From an uncultured Pelagibacteraceae bacterium (GTDB taxonomy: Bacteria > Pseudomonadota > Alphaproteobacteria > Pelagibacterales > Pelagibacteraceae), in contig CACFKI010000002.1 in the NCBI GenBank assembly GCA_902566785.1, forward strand, positions 1-64,000: 64,000 nt of DNA, given 5' to 3'. The notes beneath the pieces are model-generated. The model saw only the letters and a program-made list of their open reading frames with translations, searched no databases and was not told the origin of the DNA. The position numbers and the translations under genes were made by a program. This document shows positions 20,473 through 30,059 of the stretch, piece after piece (position 1 is the first letter of the stretch; every line of letters begins with the position of its first letter).

Positions 20473-20631
20473 AATCATTATATTTTATTCATTCCAGAAT
20501 TGTTATATTTGATCTTGACATATTTCTCATAAATTGGAAATTCTCATTAAAAAAATAAATTTATCTGTTGCAGTATCTTTAAAAACTTAGTTGAATTGAG
20601 CTTATAAAAATAAAATTTAAGAGGGGTCTTA

Positions 20632-21003
20632 ATGGAAGATAATTTTAACAAACATCTTGGGAATAAACTTAAGCTAAGAAGATTAGCTCTAGGTTTAACA
20701 CAAACTAAAGTAGCTAAGGCTATTAATGTTACATTTCAACAAATTCAAAAATATGAGAAGGGCACTAATGGTGTAAGCTCAATAAGGTTATTGCAACTAT
20801 CAAATTATTTAAAAGTTCCTATAAGTTATTTCTTTGAGGATTTTTCTGAATATTTAATTAATTTGGAAAGGACTAAAGAAGGTCATATGACTGTTAATTA
20901 TAACTTTTTAATAAAGATATACTCAGAACTTTCAAGTGAACAGAAAATTAAATTTAATAAAAGTTTACAATCTGTTTCAGCTGGAGTTTCAAAAGTAGTT
21001 TAA
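20632..21003 (+). CDS. XRE-family helix-turn-helix regulator, PraR/PhrR-like
   Basis: The 123-residue protein has a Cro/CI-type helix-turn-helix at about residues 9-67, with GNKLKLRRLALGLTQTKVA, FQQIQKYEKGTNGVSS and VPISYFFED. These stretches are very like the rhizobial PraR/PhrR regulators, which control adhesion and stress functions. The C-terminal about 50 residues are less conserved. It stands alone, between aapP and two tRNA genes on the other strand. A GAGGGG ribosome site precedes the ATG. The targets cannot be read from this window. Nothing nearby looks like prophage, so I treat it as a chromosomal regulator. Confidence 0.85.
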   Translation: MEDNFNKHLGNKLKLRRLALGLTQTKVAKAINVTFQQIQKYEKGTNGVSSIRLLQLSNYLKVPISYFFEDFSEYLINLERTKEGHMTVNYNFLIKIYSELSSEQKIKFNKSLQSVSAGVSKVV

Positions 21004-21023
21004 AGATAATCAGGATTAATTTT

Positions 21024-21099
21024 TGGCTCCTCGGGCAGGACTCGAACCTGCGACCAATTGATTAACAGTCAACTGCTCTACCAACTGAGCTACCGAGGA
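21024..21099 (-). tRNA. tRNA-Asn (anticodon GTT)
   Basis: On the minus strand a 76-base cloverleaf can be drawn. The acceptor stem TCCTCGG pairs with CCGAGGA, the D-arm contains AGCTCAGTTGGTAGAGC, the anticodon loop is CTGTTAA, and the T-arm contains GGTTCGAGTCC. A G discriminator and an encoded CCA finish the molecule. Confidence 0.95.
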
Positions 21100-21150
21100 A
21101 TGTAAAAACCTCAACTTACTTTTTTTCATAATTAAAACAAGATTTTTTTT

Positions 21151-21224
21151 TGGAGGCCACGCCCAGAATCGAACTGGGATACAAGGATTTGCAATCCTCT
21201 GCGTAACCATTCCGCCACGTGGCC
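21151..21224 (-). tRNA. tRNA-Cys (anticodon GCA)
   Basis: On the minus strand a 74-base cloverleaf can be drawn. The acceptor stem GGCCACG pairs with CGTGGCC. The anticodon arm has loop TTGCAAA with GCA, and the T-arm contains GTTCGATTC. The discriminator is T (U73), as expected for tRNA-Cys, followed by an encoded CCA. Confidence 0.95.
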
Positions 21225-21343
21225 ATATAATATATAAAATATTTAATATTATCACCTCTGTATATTAAATATTAGTAATTAGTCTATTATTAAATAACTA
21301 ATAATATTGTTAATTAATATTATTAAATTATAAACTAAATAGT

Positions 21344-23971
21344 ATGAGTTTAGATAAATATTCACATTTAGAAACTGAGGATCAAATCTACTCGTATTGG
21401 GAAAAAAATAATCTCTTTAAACCAGTCAAAAATAAAAAGAAATTCTCTGTTGTAATTCCACCTCCTAACGTAACAGGAAGTTTACATATGGGGCATGCAT
21501 TAAATAATTCAATACAAGATTTGTTAATTAGATATCATCGAATGAACAATTTTGAGACTTTATGGCAACCTGGAACTGATCATGCAGGTATTGCAACTCA
21601 GGCATTAGTAGAAAAAAAATTAAGTAGCGAAAATATTAAAAAAGATGATTTAGGCAGAGAAAAATTTATAGAAAAAGTATGGGATTGGAAAGGTCAGTAT
21701 GGAGACATAATTATTAATCAATTAAAAAAACTAGGATGTTCTTGTGATTGGTCAAGAAATGCCTTTACTATGGATGAAAATTTATCAAAGGCTGTCATTA
21801 AAGTATTTGTAGATTTGTACAAAAAAAAACTAATTTATAAAGCTGAAAAACTTGTAAATTGGGATACCGTTTTAAAAACAGCAATTTCTGATTTGGAAGT
21901 AGATCAAAGAGAAGTTAATTCAAAAATATATTATATTAAGTATCCAATTGATGGATCTAATGAATTTATAACAATAGCTACTACTAGACCTGAAACCATG
22001 TTAGGAGATACTGCTATTGCAGTAAACCCAAAAGATAAAAGATATAAAAAATATGTAAATAAATTTGCGGTTATTCCAATAGTTAACAGAAAAATAAAAA
22101 TTATTACTGATAATTACGCTGATCCGGAACAAGGAACTGGTGCGTTAAAAATTACCCCAGCTCATGATTTCAATGACTATGATGTAGGTAAGAGAAATAA
22201 TTTAGAAATTATTAATATTTTTACTGAAGAGGGTAAAATAAACGATAATGCTATTTCATCCTATGTTGGATTAGACAGATTTGAAGCTAGAAAAAAAATA
22301 TTATATGAACTTAAAGAAAAAGATTTTTTTGTTAAAGAAGAAAATATTAAAAATAAAGTACCTTATGGTGATAGATCCAATTCAGTTATTGAACCTTTTT
22401 TGACTGAACAATGGTTTGCAGATGCTAAAAAATTAGCAGTTAAAGCAAAAAAAATTGTCAAAAGTAAAAAAACAAATTTCTTTCCTACAAATTGGTCAAA
22501 GACATATTTTCAATGGATGAACAATATTGAACCATGGTGTATTTCTAGACAGTTATGGTGGGGTCATCAAATACCCGCATGGTATGGTCCTGACAATAAA
22601 ATTTTCGTAGAGTTAAATGAAAAAGATGCTCTAAAATCAGCAAGAAAATTCTACAAAAGAGATGTAAAACTTACTAGAGATCCTGATGTTTTAGATACAT
22701 GGTTTTCTTCTGGGCTATGGCCATTTGCAACATTAGGTTGGCCAAAGAAAAATGATTATCTTAAAAAATTTTATCCTACAACTGTATTGGTAACAGGATT
22801 TGACATTATATTTTTTTGGGTTGCTAGAATGGCTATGTTTGGAATGGAATTTTTAAACAAAGAACCATTTAAAGATATTTATGTTCATGCTCTTGTGAGA
22901 GATGAAAAAGGACAAAAAATGTCTAAGTCTAAAGGAAATGTAATTGATCCACTTGAATTAATTGAAAAGTTTAGCGCTGATGCCTTAAGATTTACTTTAT
23001 TATCTATGGCTTCACCAGGAACAGATGTTAAGCTTTCTGAAGAAAGAGTTAAAGGCTATAGAAATTTTTTAAATAAATTATGGAATGCAAATAATTTTTT
23101 AATACAAAACAAATGCACTTTAAAAATTTCAAAAAAAATTCCAAAACCTAAAGTTAATATAAATAAATGGATACTTTCTGAATTATTAGAGGCTTCCAAT
23201 TTAATTAAAAAAAATATTAAAGATTATAGGTTTGATGAGGCTGCAAAGAACGCTTATCATTTTGCATGGCATACTTATTGTGATTGGTACTTAGAATTAT
23301 CTAAAACAATACTTTATTCTGATAATACAAAGTCAAAAACTGAGGTTAAAGAGGTATCAACTTTCATATTTGGTCAAATTTTGATTTTGCTGCATCCGTT
23401 TATCCCTTTTGTTACTGAAAAAATATGGTTATTAAATAAATTTGATCAAAATGGTAAAAATTTTCTCATGTTATCGAATTGGATTTCGGGTAAATCAAAG
23501 AAAGATAACGATTTTCACCAAGTTAACAAAATAATTGATATAATTTCTAACATTAGATCATTTAAAAATGAACTTAATGTAAGTCCTGGTTCATTTGTTG
23601 ATATATCCATACATAATATTAAAAAAAGCAATCAATCCTTTGTTATGAATAATGAAATTATAATGAAAAAGTTGGGTAGAATTAATAATTTCTTTAAGAA
23701 AGATCAAAACAAACCCTCAGCTTCATTGATTATATCTGGAGATTTATTTAAAATTTATTTTGATGAAAATGTAGATTTAAACACTATTAAAGAAAATTTG
23801 CAAAATAGGCAAAGTAAGTACCAAGCTGAGATAGATAAAATATCTCAAAGATTAAATAATAAAAGCTTTATTCAAAGAGCGCCAAAAGATATTGTTCAAC
23901 AAGAAAAAAATAACTATAGTAATCTAAAAAAAGATATTGAAAAAATTTCTTTAACAATTGAAAGTTTATAA
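21344..23971 (+). CDS. valS: valyl-tRNA synthetase
   Basis: ValS charges tRNA-Val and edits misactivated threonine. The 875-residue class I enzyme has the HIGH-like HMGH in [17 protein letters not shown] near residue 48. The editing domain is in the middle ([17 protein letters not shown]). The KMSKS loop is in [14 protein letters not shown] near residue 523. A C-terminal coiled coil, typical of ValS, follows. The stop overlaps ilvD by one base. Confidence 0.97.
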   Translation: MSLDKYSHLETEDQIYSYWEKNNLFKPVKNKKKFSVVIPPPNVTGSLHMGHALNNSIQDLLIRYHRMNNFETLWQPGTDHAGIATQALVEKKLSSENIKKDDLGREKFIEKVWDWKGQYGDIIINQLKKLGCSCDWSRNAFTMDENLSKAVIKVFVDLYKKKLIYKAEKLVNWDTVLKTAISDLEVDQREVNSKIYYIKYPIDGSNEFITIATTRPETMLGDTAIAVNPKDKRYKKYVNKFAVIPIVNRKIKIITDNYADPEQGTGALKITPAHDFNDYDVGKRNNLEIINIFTEEGKINDNAISSYVGLDRFEARKKILYELKEKDFFVKEENIKNKVPYGDRSNSVIEPFLTEQWFADAKKLAVKAKKIVKSKKTNFFPTNWSKTYFQWMNNIEPWCISRQLWWGHQIPAWYGPDNKIFVELNEKDALKSARKFYKRDVKLTRDPDVLDTWFSSGLWPFATLGWPKKNDYLKKFYPTTVLVTGFDIIFFWVARMAMFGMEFLNKEPFKDIYVHALVRDEKGQKMSKSKGNVIDPLELIEKFSADALRFTLLSMASPGTDVKLSEERVKGYRNFLNKLWNANNFLIQNKCTLKISKKIPKPKVNINKWILSELLEASNLIKKNIKDYRFDEAAKNAYHFAWHTYCDWYLELSKTILYSDNTKSKTEVKEVSTFIFGQILILLHPFIPFVTEKIWLLNKFDQNGKNFLMLSNWISGKSKKDNDFHQVNKIIDIISNIRSFKNELNVSPGSFVDISIHNIKKSNQSFVMNNEIIMKKLGRINNFFKKDQNKPSASLIISGDLFKIYFDENVDLNTIKENLQNRQSKYQAEIDKISQRLNNKSFIQRAPKDIVQQEKNNYSNLKKDIEKISLTIESL

Positions 23972-25689
23972 TGAAAAAATTTAATAAAAAAAAGCTCCCA
24001 AGTAGACATACCTCGCTAGGGCCAGATAAAGCTCCACAAAGGTCTTTTTATTATGCAATGAATTTAACTGAAAAAGACGTTGCTAAACCATTCGTTGGGG
24101 TTGTATCAACATGGAATGAAGCTGCTCCTTGCAATATTGCCCTCATGAGACAAGCTCAATCTGTTAAAAAGGGTGTACAAGCAACTGGAGGAACACCAAG
24201 AGAATTTTGTACAATTACAGTAACTGATGGTATCGCGATGGGACATGAAGGAATGAAATCTTCTTTAATTTCAAGAGATGTTATTGCTGATTCAACAGAG
24301 TTAACCGTTAGAGGTCACTGCTACGATGCATTAGTTGGTTTAGCAGGATGTGATAAATCTTTGCCAGGTCTAATGATGGCAATGGTTAGATTAAATGTTC
24401 CAAGTGTTTTTATTTACGGTGGATCAATTTTACCAGGTAGATTAAATGGTAAAGATATAACGGTTGTAGATGTTTTTGAAGGTGTTGGTAAATATTCTGC
24501 TGGTAAAATTTCTGAACATGCACTTAGAAAAATAGAATTAAAAGCATGCCCTACAGCTGGTGCATGTGGGGGACAATTTACTGCAAATACTATGGCTTGC
24601 GTATCTGAAGCAATTGGACTTGCATTACCTTATTCTGCTGGAACACCTGCCCCGTATAACAAAAGAGATAAATATGCTTTAGAAAGTGGAAAAGCAGTAA
24701 TGAATTTATTAGCTAAAAATATTAGACCAAGAGATATTGTAACAAAAAAATCTTTAGAGAATGCAGCAACGATTGTTGCAGCAACGGGTGGTTCAACTAA
24801 TGCAGCTTTACATCTGCCAGCTATAGCAAATGAAATTGGAATTAAATTTGATTTAATGGATGTTGCTAAAATTTTTAAAAGAACACCTTACCTTGCAGAT
24901 TTAAAACCTGGTGGAAAATATGTTGCTAAAGATATGTGGAAAGCTGGTGGAGTTCCAATGTTATTAAAAACTCTTTTTGAAGGTGGATACATTCACGGTA
25001 ATTGCATGACTGTTACTGGCAAAACTATGAAAGAAAATTTGAAAAATGTTAAATTTAATTCTAAGCAAAAAGTAATGAGAAAATATAATAATCCTTTATC
25101 ACCAGATGGAGGTGTTGTTGGAATGAAAGGAAACTTGGCACCAGAAGGAGCTATTGTTAAAGTTGCTGGTTTAAAAAGATTGCAATTCACTGGAAGAGCA
25201 AGATGTTTTGATACCGAAGAAGAAGCTTATAAAGCTGTTAAAAATAGAAAGTATAAAGATGGTGATATTATTATTATTAGATACGAAGGACCAAAGGGTG
25301 GACCTGGTATGAGAGAAATGCTTCAAACAACAGGAGCAATTTACGGACAAGGTAAAGGAGAAAAAGTTGCACTTATAACAGATGGAAGATTTTCTGGAGC
25401 TACAAGAGGATTTTGTATAGGCCATGTTGGTCCTGAAGCTTCTGTAGGTGGTCCGATAGCTTTATTAAGAAATGGTGACATAATTGATTTAGATGCAAAG
25501 AAGGGAACAATAAATGTGAGATTATCCAAAAAAGAACTAGCTAAGAGAAGAAAGAAATGGAGACCTAAAAAGATTAATTTTGGAAATGGAACACTTTGGA
25601 AATATGCACAAACTGTTGGACCAGCTTATTTAGGTGCTCCAACACATCCAGGTGGTAAAAACGAAGTGAAAACATACGCAGATATTTAA
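23971..25689 (+). CDS. ilvD: dihydroxy-acid dehydratase
   Basis: IlvD dehydrates dihydroxy-acids in valine, leucine and isoleucine synthesis and carries an iron-sulfur cluster. The 572-residue protein has the three expected cluster cysteines in [19 protein letters not shown] and [14 protein letters not shown]. The C-terminal region has [18 protein letters not shown]. Length and motifs fit the family. It is tightly coupled to valS upstream and to the manC-like gene downstream, each by one base. Confidence 0.97.
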   Translation: MKKFNKKKLPSRHTSLGPDKAPQRSFYYAMNLTEKDVAKPFVGVVSTWNEAAPCNIALMRQAQSVKKGVQATGGTPREFCTITVTDGIAMGHEGMKSSLISRDVIADSTELTVRGHCYDALVGLAGCDKSLPGLMMAMVRLNVPSVFIYGGSILPGRLNGKDITVVDVFEGVGKYSAGKISEHALRKIELKACPTAGACGGQFTANTMACVSEAIGLALPYSAGTPAPYNKRDKYALESGKAVMNLLAKNIRPRDIVTKKSLENAATIVAATGGSTNAALHLPAIANEIGIKFDLMDVAKIFKRTPYLADLKPGGKYVAKDMWKAGGVPMLLKTLFEGGYIHGNCMTVTGKTMKENLKNVKFNSKQKVMRKYNNPLSPDGGVVGMKGNLAPEGAIVKVAGLKRLQFTGRARCFDTEEEAYKAVKNRKYKDGDIIIIRYEGPKGGPGMREMLQTTGAIYGQGKGEKVALITDGRFSGATRGFCIGHVGPEASVGGPIALLRNGDIIDLDAKKGTINVRLSKKELAKRRKKWRPKKINFGNGTLWKYAQTVGPAYLGAPTHPGGKNEVKTYADI

Positions 25690-26885
25690 TGAAAATTAGA
25701 CCTGTTATCTTATGTGGTGGAGCAGGAACAAGACTTTGGCCTAATGCTAAAAAACATCAAGCTAAACAGTTTATTGACTTTGGCAATTGGACTTTATTAG
25801 GTAAAACTTTAGAAAGAGTTAAAGCCTCTATCTTTGATGCGCCAATTATAAGCACAAATGCAAAATATTTAAGACAAGTAAAACAACACCTGAAGAAACA
25901 CAAAATAAGAAAATTTAAGATAGTTTTAGAACCAGCTAAAAGAAACACAGCACCAGCTATATTAAGCACTGCTTTAATTAAAGATATTCCAAATAAACAA
26001 CCTTTAATTTTCTTAGCAGCTGATCATTTGATAGAGAAGATTGGTTTGTTTAATAAATCAATTAAAAAAAATCAAAAGAAACTCACTCAAAATAATATCT
26101 TTATATTTGGGATTAAACCCACAATGCCTTCTAGTGAATTTGGTTATTTTTTAACAAAAAATAACAAAGTATCTAGATTTGTAGAAAAGCCCAAAAAAGC
26201 CAAAGCAAAACAAATAATTAGTAAAAAAGGTTATTGGAATTCTGGAATGTTCTATTTGAGAAAAGACTCAATCATTAATAATTTCAAAAAATACCAGCCA
26301 AATATTTACCGAAACTGCAATAAGGCTGTAACAAAAGCAAAATACAAAAGTAATGTATATTATTTAAACAAACAAACCTTTACCAAAGCAACAGCTAAGT
26401 CTTTTGACTATGCAATACTAGAAAAAACTAGAGACATTAATGCTATCAAATTAGATATTCCTTGGTCTGATTTAGGATCTTGGAAAGAAATCTGTAAGAT
26501 GTATGGAAGAAATAAAAGACAATACTTTAAAAAGAAAAATGTATTCCATAGACCTTGGGGCAGTTATGTTAACTTATTTAATGGTAAGGAATTCTTAATT
26601 AAAGAATTATATGTAAAACCTAAAGGTATATTAAGCCTTCAAAAACATCATCATAGAGCAGAACATTGGGTCGTTACTCATGGTAAGCCTAAAATTACTT
26701 TAAATAATAAAAATTTTATTATGAAACCAGATGAAACTATTTTTATACCTCTAGGATCAATTCATAGAATTGAAAATCCTTTTAAAAAACCAGTTAAAAT
26801 AATAGAAGCTCAAATTGGTTCTATTTTAAAAGAAACAGACATTGTTCGTTTTAAAGATGTATATGGAAGGGTTAAGTCAAAATAA
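25689..26885 (+). CDS. manC: mannose-1-phosphate guanylyltransferase, ManC-like
   Basis: This enzyme makes GDP-mannose for glycans. The N-terminal nucleotidyltransferase domain opens with PVILCGGAGTRLWPNAKKHQ (family LCGGxGTRLWP). Further motifs are LEPAKRNTAPAI, FVEKPKKA and WNSGMF. The C-terminal cupin (about residues 285-395) has HRPWGSY, LSLQKHHHRAEHWVV and IPLGSIHRIENP, as in type II mannose-6-phosphate isomerase domains. At 398 residues it is shorter than the usual roughly 470, with the loss spread across the linker. It lies next to the phosphonate cluster and could feed a glycan that carries phosphonate; that link is inferred. Confidence 0.88.
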   Translation: MKIRPVILCGGAGTRLWPNAKKHQAKQFIDFGNWTLLGKTLERVKASIFDAPIISTNAKYLRQVKQHLKKHKIRKFKIVLEPAKRNTAPAILSTALIKDIPNKQPLIFLAADHLIEKIGLFNKSIKKNQKKLTQNNIFIFGIKPTMPSSEFGYFLTKNNKVSRFVEKPKKAKAKQIISKKGYWNSGMFYLRKDSIINNFKKYQPNIYRNCNKAVTKAKYKSNVYYLNKQTFTKATAKSFDYAILEKTRDINAIKLDIPWSDLGSWKEICKMYGRNKRQYFKKKNVFHRPWGSYVNLFNGKEFLIKELYVKPKGILSLQKHHHRAEHWVVTHGKPKITLNNKNFIMKPDETIFIPLGSIHRIENPFKKPVKIIEAQIGSILKETDIVRFKDVYGRVKSK

Positions 26886-26952
26886 TGAGAAAAATAAATA
26901 AGCAAAAAAGTAATAAAAAAAAATCAGAGTATAGTTGTTAATAGATAATAAT

Positions 26953-28254
26953 TTATTTATTAAACCAAGGTTTAATATCATCTATAGTCTTAAACAAATT
27001 TTGTTTTGAAAGCATTGAAAGTTGATAAAGTCTATCACCCGATATTCTTCCTCCGAGTCTTAATATAAGTAATTTCCCTTTTTGATTGAAATAATGTTTT
27101 AAATTTGGTTTTATATATAAAGAGTCACCGGGGTTAATTTTTATTTTTTTTTTGTTTATAACTGCCTGAACATTCGTATGTCCAATATTGTAAATATATT
27201 GATGTGATGGAACTTCTAAAGTTCGATTTATTTTATGATTACTCAAAATATGGAATTCATAACCCCTAGAATAAGGCAATTGGGGTATATTTGTTAATTC
27301 AACAAATAGATAATCCTTTTTTTTGTTAGAAGGAAAATACCAGTTTCTATTTTGAGAATATTTTTGAATTTTTACCTCAATTCTTTCTTTTGGAGGTAGT
27401 AAATCTCTTAAACCAATATTCAAAAAATTAGATATTTTTTTTAGAATATTTAAATTTGGAATATTCTTTTTTTTTTTTAATTTATTTAAATCTATATTAG
27501 TTTTTTTTTTGAATTCATCTAAGGCAATAGATGAATTATTAAAAAAAATATCTAAATTTCCCCAGAAAGCTTTATTTTTATTTGTAAGATCAATTCTATA
27601 CTTATTTGCTATATCAAAACCTAATACATTTAGTTCATTTAATGTTTCATTATCAATTTGATCAGAATATGTAAGAGCTAAAATTTTTCCTAATTCATTT
27701 TTTTTATTTTTTCTTGTTGTAAATGAATGAGGAATATAAGGTGCTATATACATAGAGTCACCAGTATTCATTTTAGCTATTTTTTTTTTATTATTTTTTA
27801 GATAGTAAAAATTAACTGGTCCAATAAAGTATGTAAATTGATGAAGAAAATGTCCATTATTAAATTTTACTTTAGGATTATTCGGATTATCATTTTCAAC
27901 AACAACTAATTCTGTAATTAACTCAGGTTTAAAAGGGGAGACTTTGCTCATTACCGTATCTTTGTAAAGATAATATGGTTTTTTTCCTCTAATCATTATT
28001 CTTTTAGATTTATTAGATTTATCTGATCTCATTATTTTGAAACCATTTTGAGTATCATCAGAAAATGAAAAAAAATCTCCATGATTAACTGCCCAAATTT
28101 TTGTAGCTTTATTTAGTATCTTGTGGGATATTTCTTTTTTATTATTTAAGAATTTTAGAATTTCTTTTTTAGTAATATTAAGATCTTTTGCTGCATCCTC
28201 AGGTCTTCTTTTTAGGTCATTTAGCAATTTTCTAAATTTAATATTTGAAATCAT
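26953..28254 (-). CDS. mpnS: methylphosphonate synthase (MPnS/HEPD family, double cupin)
   Basis: MPnS uses O2 and non-haem iron to convert 2-hydroxyethylphosphonate to methylphosphonate. The 433-residue protein has an N-terminal helical, HTH-like region (1-60) and two cupin-like domains. The first contains GHFLHQF with His135 and Gln139. A second histidine, His176, lies in YIAPYIPHSF 41 residues after the first. This H-x3-Q...H spacing matches the 2-His-1-Gln iron site known for MPnS and HEPD. His138 precedes the glutamine, and a His at that place favours MPnS over HEPD, as I recall from published work. The second cupin (about 345-400) has SHQYIYNIGH and PNLKHYF. It is divergent from the PEP mutase operon. 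HEPD is the alternative. Confidence 0.85.
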   Translation of the reverse strand: MISNIKFRKLLNDLKRRPEDAAKDLNITKKEILKFLNNKKEISHKILNKATKIWAVNHGDFFSFSDDTQNGFKIMRSDKSNKSKRIMIRGKKPYYLYKDTVMSKVSPFKPELITELVVVENDNPNNPKVKFNNGHFLHQFTYFIGPVNFYYLKNNKKKIAKMNTGDSMYIAPYIPHSFTTRKNKKNELGKILALTYSDQIDNETLNELNVLGFDIANKYRIDLTNKNKAFWGNLDIFFNNSSIALDEFKKKTNIDLNKLKKKKNIPNLNILKKISNFLNIGLRDLLPPKERIEVKIQKYSQNRNWYFPSNKKKDYLFVELTNIPQLPYSRGYEFHILSNHKINRTLEVPSHQYIYNIGHTNVQAVINKKKIKINPGDSLYIKPNLKHYFNQKGKLLILRLGGRISGDRLYQLSMLSKQNLFKTIDDIKPWFNK

Positions 28255-28288
28255 ATAATTTAAGTATTATGAACAGTTATAAACTTAC

Positions 28289-28302
28289 ATATATATATAT
28301 AT
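28289..28302. repeat. short AT dinucleotide run in the divergent phosphonate promoter region
   Basis: Seven AT units lie in the 66-base space between the mpnS start and the first cytidylyltransferase start. The space must hold both divergent promoters. I see no Pho-box-like repeat here. The AT run may be part of an easily melted promoter core, and its length could vary between strains. Confidence 0.6.
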
Positions 28303-28320
28303 AAATTATAACTTCAACAA

Positions 28321-28761
28321 ATGTATTTATCATTGAACAAATATAGACCATTAGTATTTGTACCTATGGCTGCTGATATATTACATTATGGTCATATAAA
28401 TATTTTATTAAAAGCAAATAGACACGGTAATGTAATTGTTGGCTTAATGACTGACTCTGGCATAAAAAGCTATAAAAGAAAAAAACCGATTATTAATTAT
28501 AAAAATAGAAAAAAAGTTTTAGATCAAATAAAATGTGTAAAAAAGATTATTCCGTTAAATGGTTTAAAATATGTTGAATTTGCAAAAAAATATAAATTTG
28601 AATATTTTGTTCATGGCGATGATTGGAAAAAAAATATTCAATCTAAAGTTAGAAGTGATTTAATTAAAACTATGAAAAAATGGAATGGTAAAGTATTGGA
28701 ATTTACATATACAAAAAATATTTCTTCGTCAAAAATAAAAACGTTACTTAAAAAAATATGA
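28321..28761 (+). CDS. cytidylyltransferase-like nucleotidyltransferase (stand-alone)
   Basis: This 146-residue protein is a single nucleotidyltransferase domain of the TagD/cytidylyltransferase fold. It has the HxGH signature HYGH at 22-25, VHGDDW near residue 97, and the C-terminal ISSSKIK loop. Such enzymes join CTP to a phosphate or phosphonate. Its genomic place, directly before a PEP mutase fused to the same kind of domain, suggests a phosphonate substrate. The reaction is inferred. Its stop overlaps the next start as ATGA. The two cytidylyltransferase domains look like a tandem duplication, because the same motifs recur in the same order. Confidence 0.85.
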   Translation: MYLSLNKYRPLVFVPMAADILHYGHINILLKANRHGNVIVGLMTDSGIKSYKRKKPIINYKNRKKVLDQIKCVKKIIPLNGLKYVEFAKKYKFEYFVHGDDWKKNIQSKVRSDLIKTMKKWNGKVLEFTYTKNISSSKIKTLLKKI

Positions 28762-30059
28762 AAAAAAAAATAGTTTATGTTCCTTTGGCTGTAGATTTTT
28801 TACACGAAGGTCACATTAATATACTTAGAATAGCAAAAAAGTACGGTGATGTCATAGTTGGGCTTTTAACTGATGAAGCTATAGCTAATTATAAATCTAT
28901 TCCCATACTTGATTATAAAAATAGAAAGTTATTGGTTGAAAATTTAAAATATGTGTCAAAAGTCGTTCCTCAAAAAACAGAGGACTACAGTTATAATTTA
29001 AACAAGATTAAACCAAATTTTTTTGTACATGGCGATGATTGGAAATATGACAATAGAAAAAAAACGAGAGCTAAAGTTATTAAAACATTAAAAAAATGGT
29101 CTGGGAAGTTAATTGAACCAAAATACACAAAAAATATCTCTTCGTTTAAAATTAAAAATAAGATTTTGGAATTAGCTTCTTTACCTGAAAATCGAGTTTC
29201 AAGATTAAAAAGATTATTATCTTCTAAAAAAATAGTTAGAATTTTAGAGTCCCACAATTCATTGACAGGTCTTATTATTGAAAATCTTAAAGTTAATGAT
29301 AAAAATAAATTTTTGGAATTTGATGGCATGTGGTCATCAAGTTTGACGGACTCTGCTACTAAGGGTAAGCCTGATAATTCTTCATTAGATTTTTCATCTC
29401 GAATTTCATCTTTAAATGACATGATGGATGTAACAACTAAACCTTTAGTTTTTGATGCTGATAACGGAGGTCAAATCGAGCATTTATCTTTTTTGATTAA
29501 ATCATTAGAAAGATCTGGCGTTTCTGCAATTATAATGGAAGATAAAATTGGATTAAAGAAAAATTCACTATTTAAAGATCAAGCTGGCACTCAACAAGAT
29601 AAACCTAAAACTTTTGCAAACAAGATTAAAAAAATTTGTTCATCAAGACGATCAAATGATTTTCTTGTAATAGCAAGAATAGAAAGTTTTATTGTTGGCA
29701 AAGGATTAAAAGATGCATTAAATAGAGCTGAAATCTATTCAAAAGCAGGAGCTGATGCTATATTAATTCATAGCAAAGAAAAAACTCCGTCTGAAATTTT
29801 TACTTTTGCAAAAGCATTTAAAAAAAGCAGAAACTATATTCCTTTAGTTTCAGTTCCATCAACTTATTCAAAAGTTTATGAGAAAGATTTAATTAAAAAT
29901 GGTTTTAAATTAGTCATTTATGCAAATCAACTTTTAAGGGCTGCTTATCCTGCTATGCAAAATGTTGCAAAAACTATTTTACAAAAAGGAAGAGCCCTTG
30001 AAGTTGATAAAAAAATAATTCCAATTAAAGAAATCATCAATCTGATTAAAAATGATTAA
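28758..30059 (+). CDS. cytidylyltransferase-PEP mutase fusion protein
   Basis: The 433-residue protein joins two domains. Residues 1 to about 135 are a nucleotidyltransferase with HEGH at 16-19, VHGDDW and ISSFKIK. Residues about 145-433 are phosphoenolpyruvate phosphomutase, which makes the C-P bond of phosphonopyruvate. It has FDADNGG for metal binding and the diagnostic EDKIGLKKNS (E261-D262-K263, N269-S270), the mutase form EDKx5NS. Lyase members of the superfamily lack this form. The next gene overlaps by 8 bases and encodes the decarboxylase that pulls the unfavourable mutase reaction forward. What the fused cytidylyltransferase activates is not known from sequence. Confidence 0.92.
   Translation: MKKKIVYVPLAVDFLHEGHINILRIAKKYGDVIVGLLTDEAIANYKSIPILDYKNRKLLVENLKYVSKVVPQKTEDYSYNLNKIKPNFFVHGDDWKYDNRKKTRAKVIKTLKKWSGKLIEPKYTKNISSFKIKNKILELASLPENRVSRLKRLLSSKKIVRILESHNSLTGLIIENLKVNDKNKFLEFDGMWSSSLTDSATKGKPDNSSLDFSSRISSLNDMMDVTTKPLVFDADNGGQIEHLSFLIKSLERSGVSAIIMEDKIGLKKNSLFKDQAGTQQDKPKTFANKIKKICSSRRSNDFLVIARIESFIVGKGLKDALNRAEIYSKAGADAILIHSKEKTPSEIFTFAKAFKKSRNYIPLVSVPSTYSKVYEKDLIKNGFKLVIYANQLLRAAYPAMQNVAKTILQKGRALEVDKKIIPIKEIINLIKND

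Noticed and set aside
20515..20543. TTGACA before the PraR-like gene as a promoter
   Set aside because: TTGACA is present but no convincing -10 element stands at 16-18 bases, so I did not annotate it.
20632..21003. Prophage repressor
   Set aside because: The helix-turn-helix protein is close to chromosomal PraR/PhrR regulators, and no phage genes or att-like repeats are seen near the tRNA genes.
28991..29422. 143-codon minus-strand frame inside the cytidylyltransferase-mutase fusion
   Set aside because: It spans the linker between two recognised domains of the coding strand and has no features of its own.
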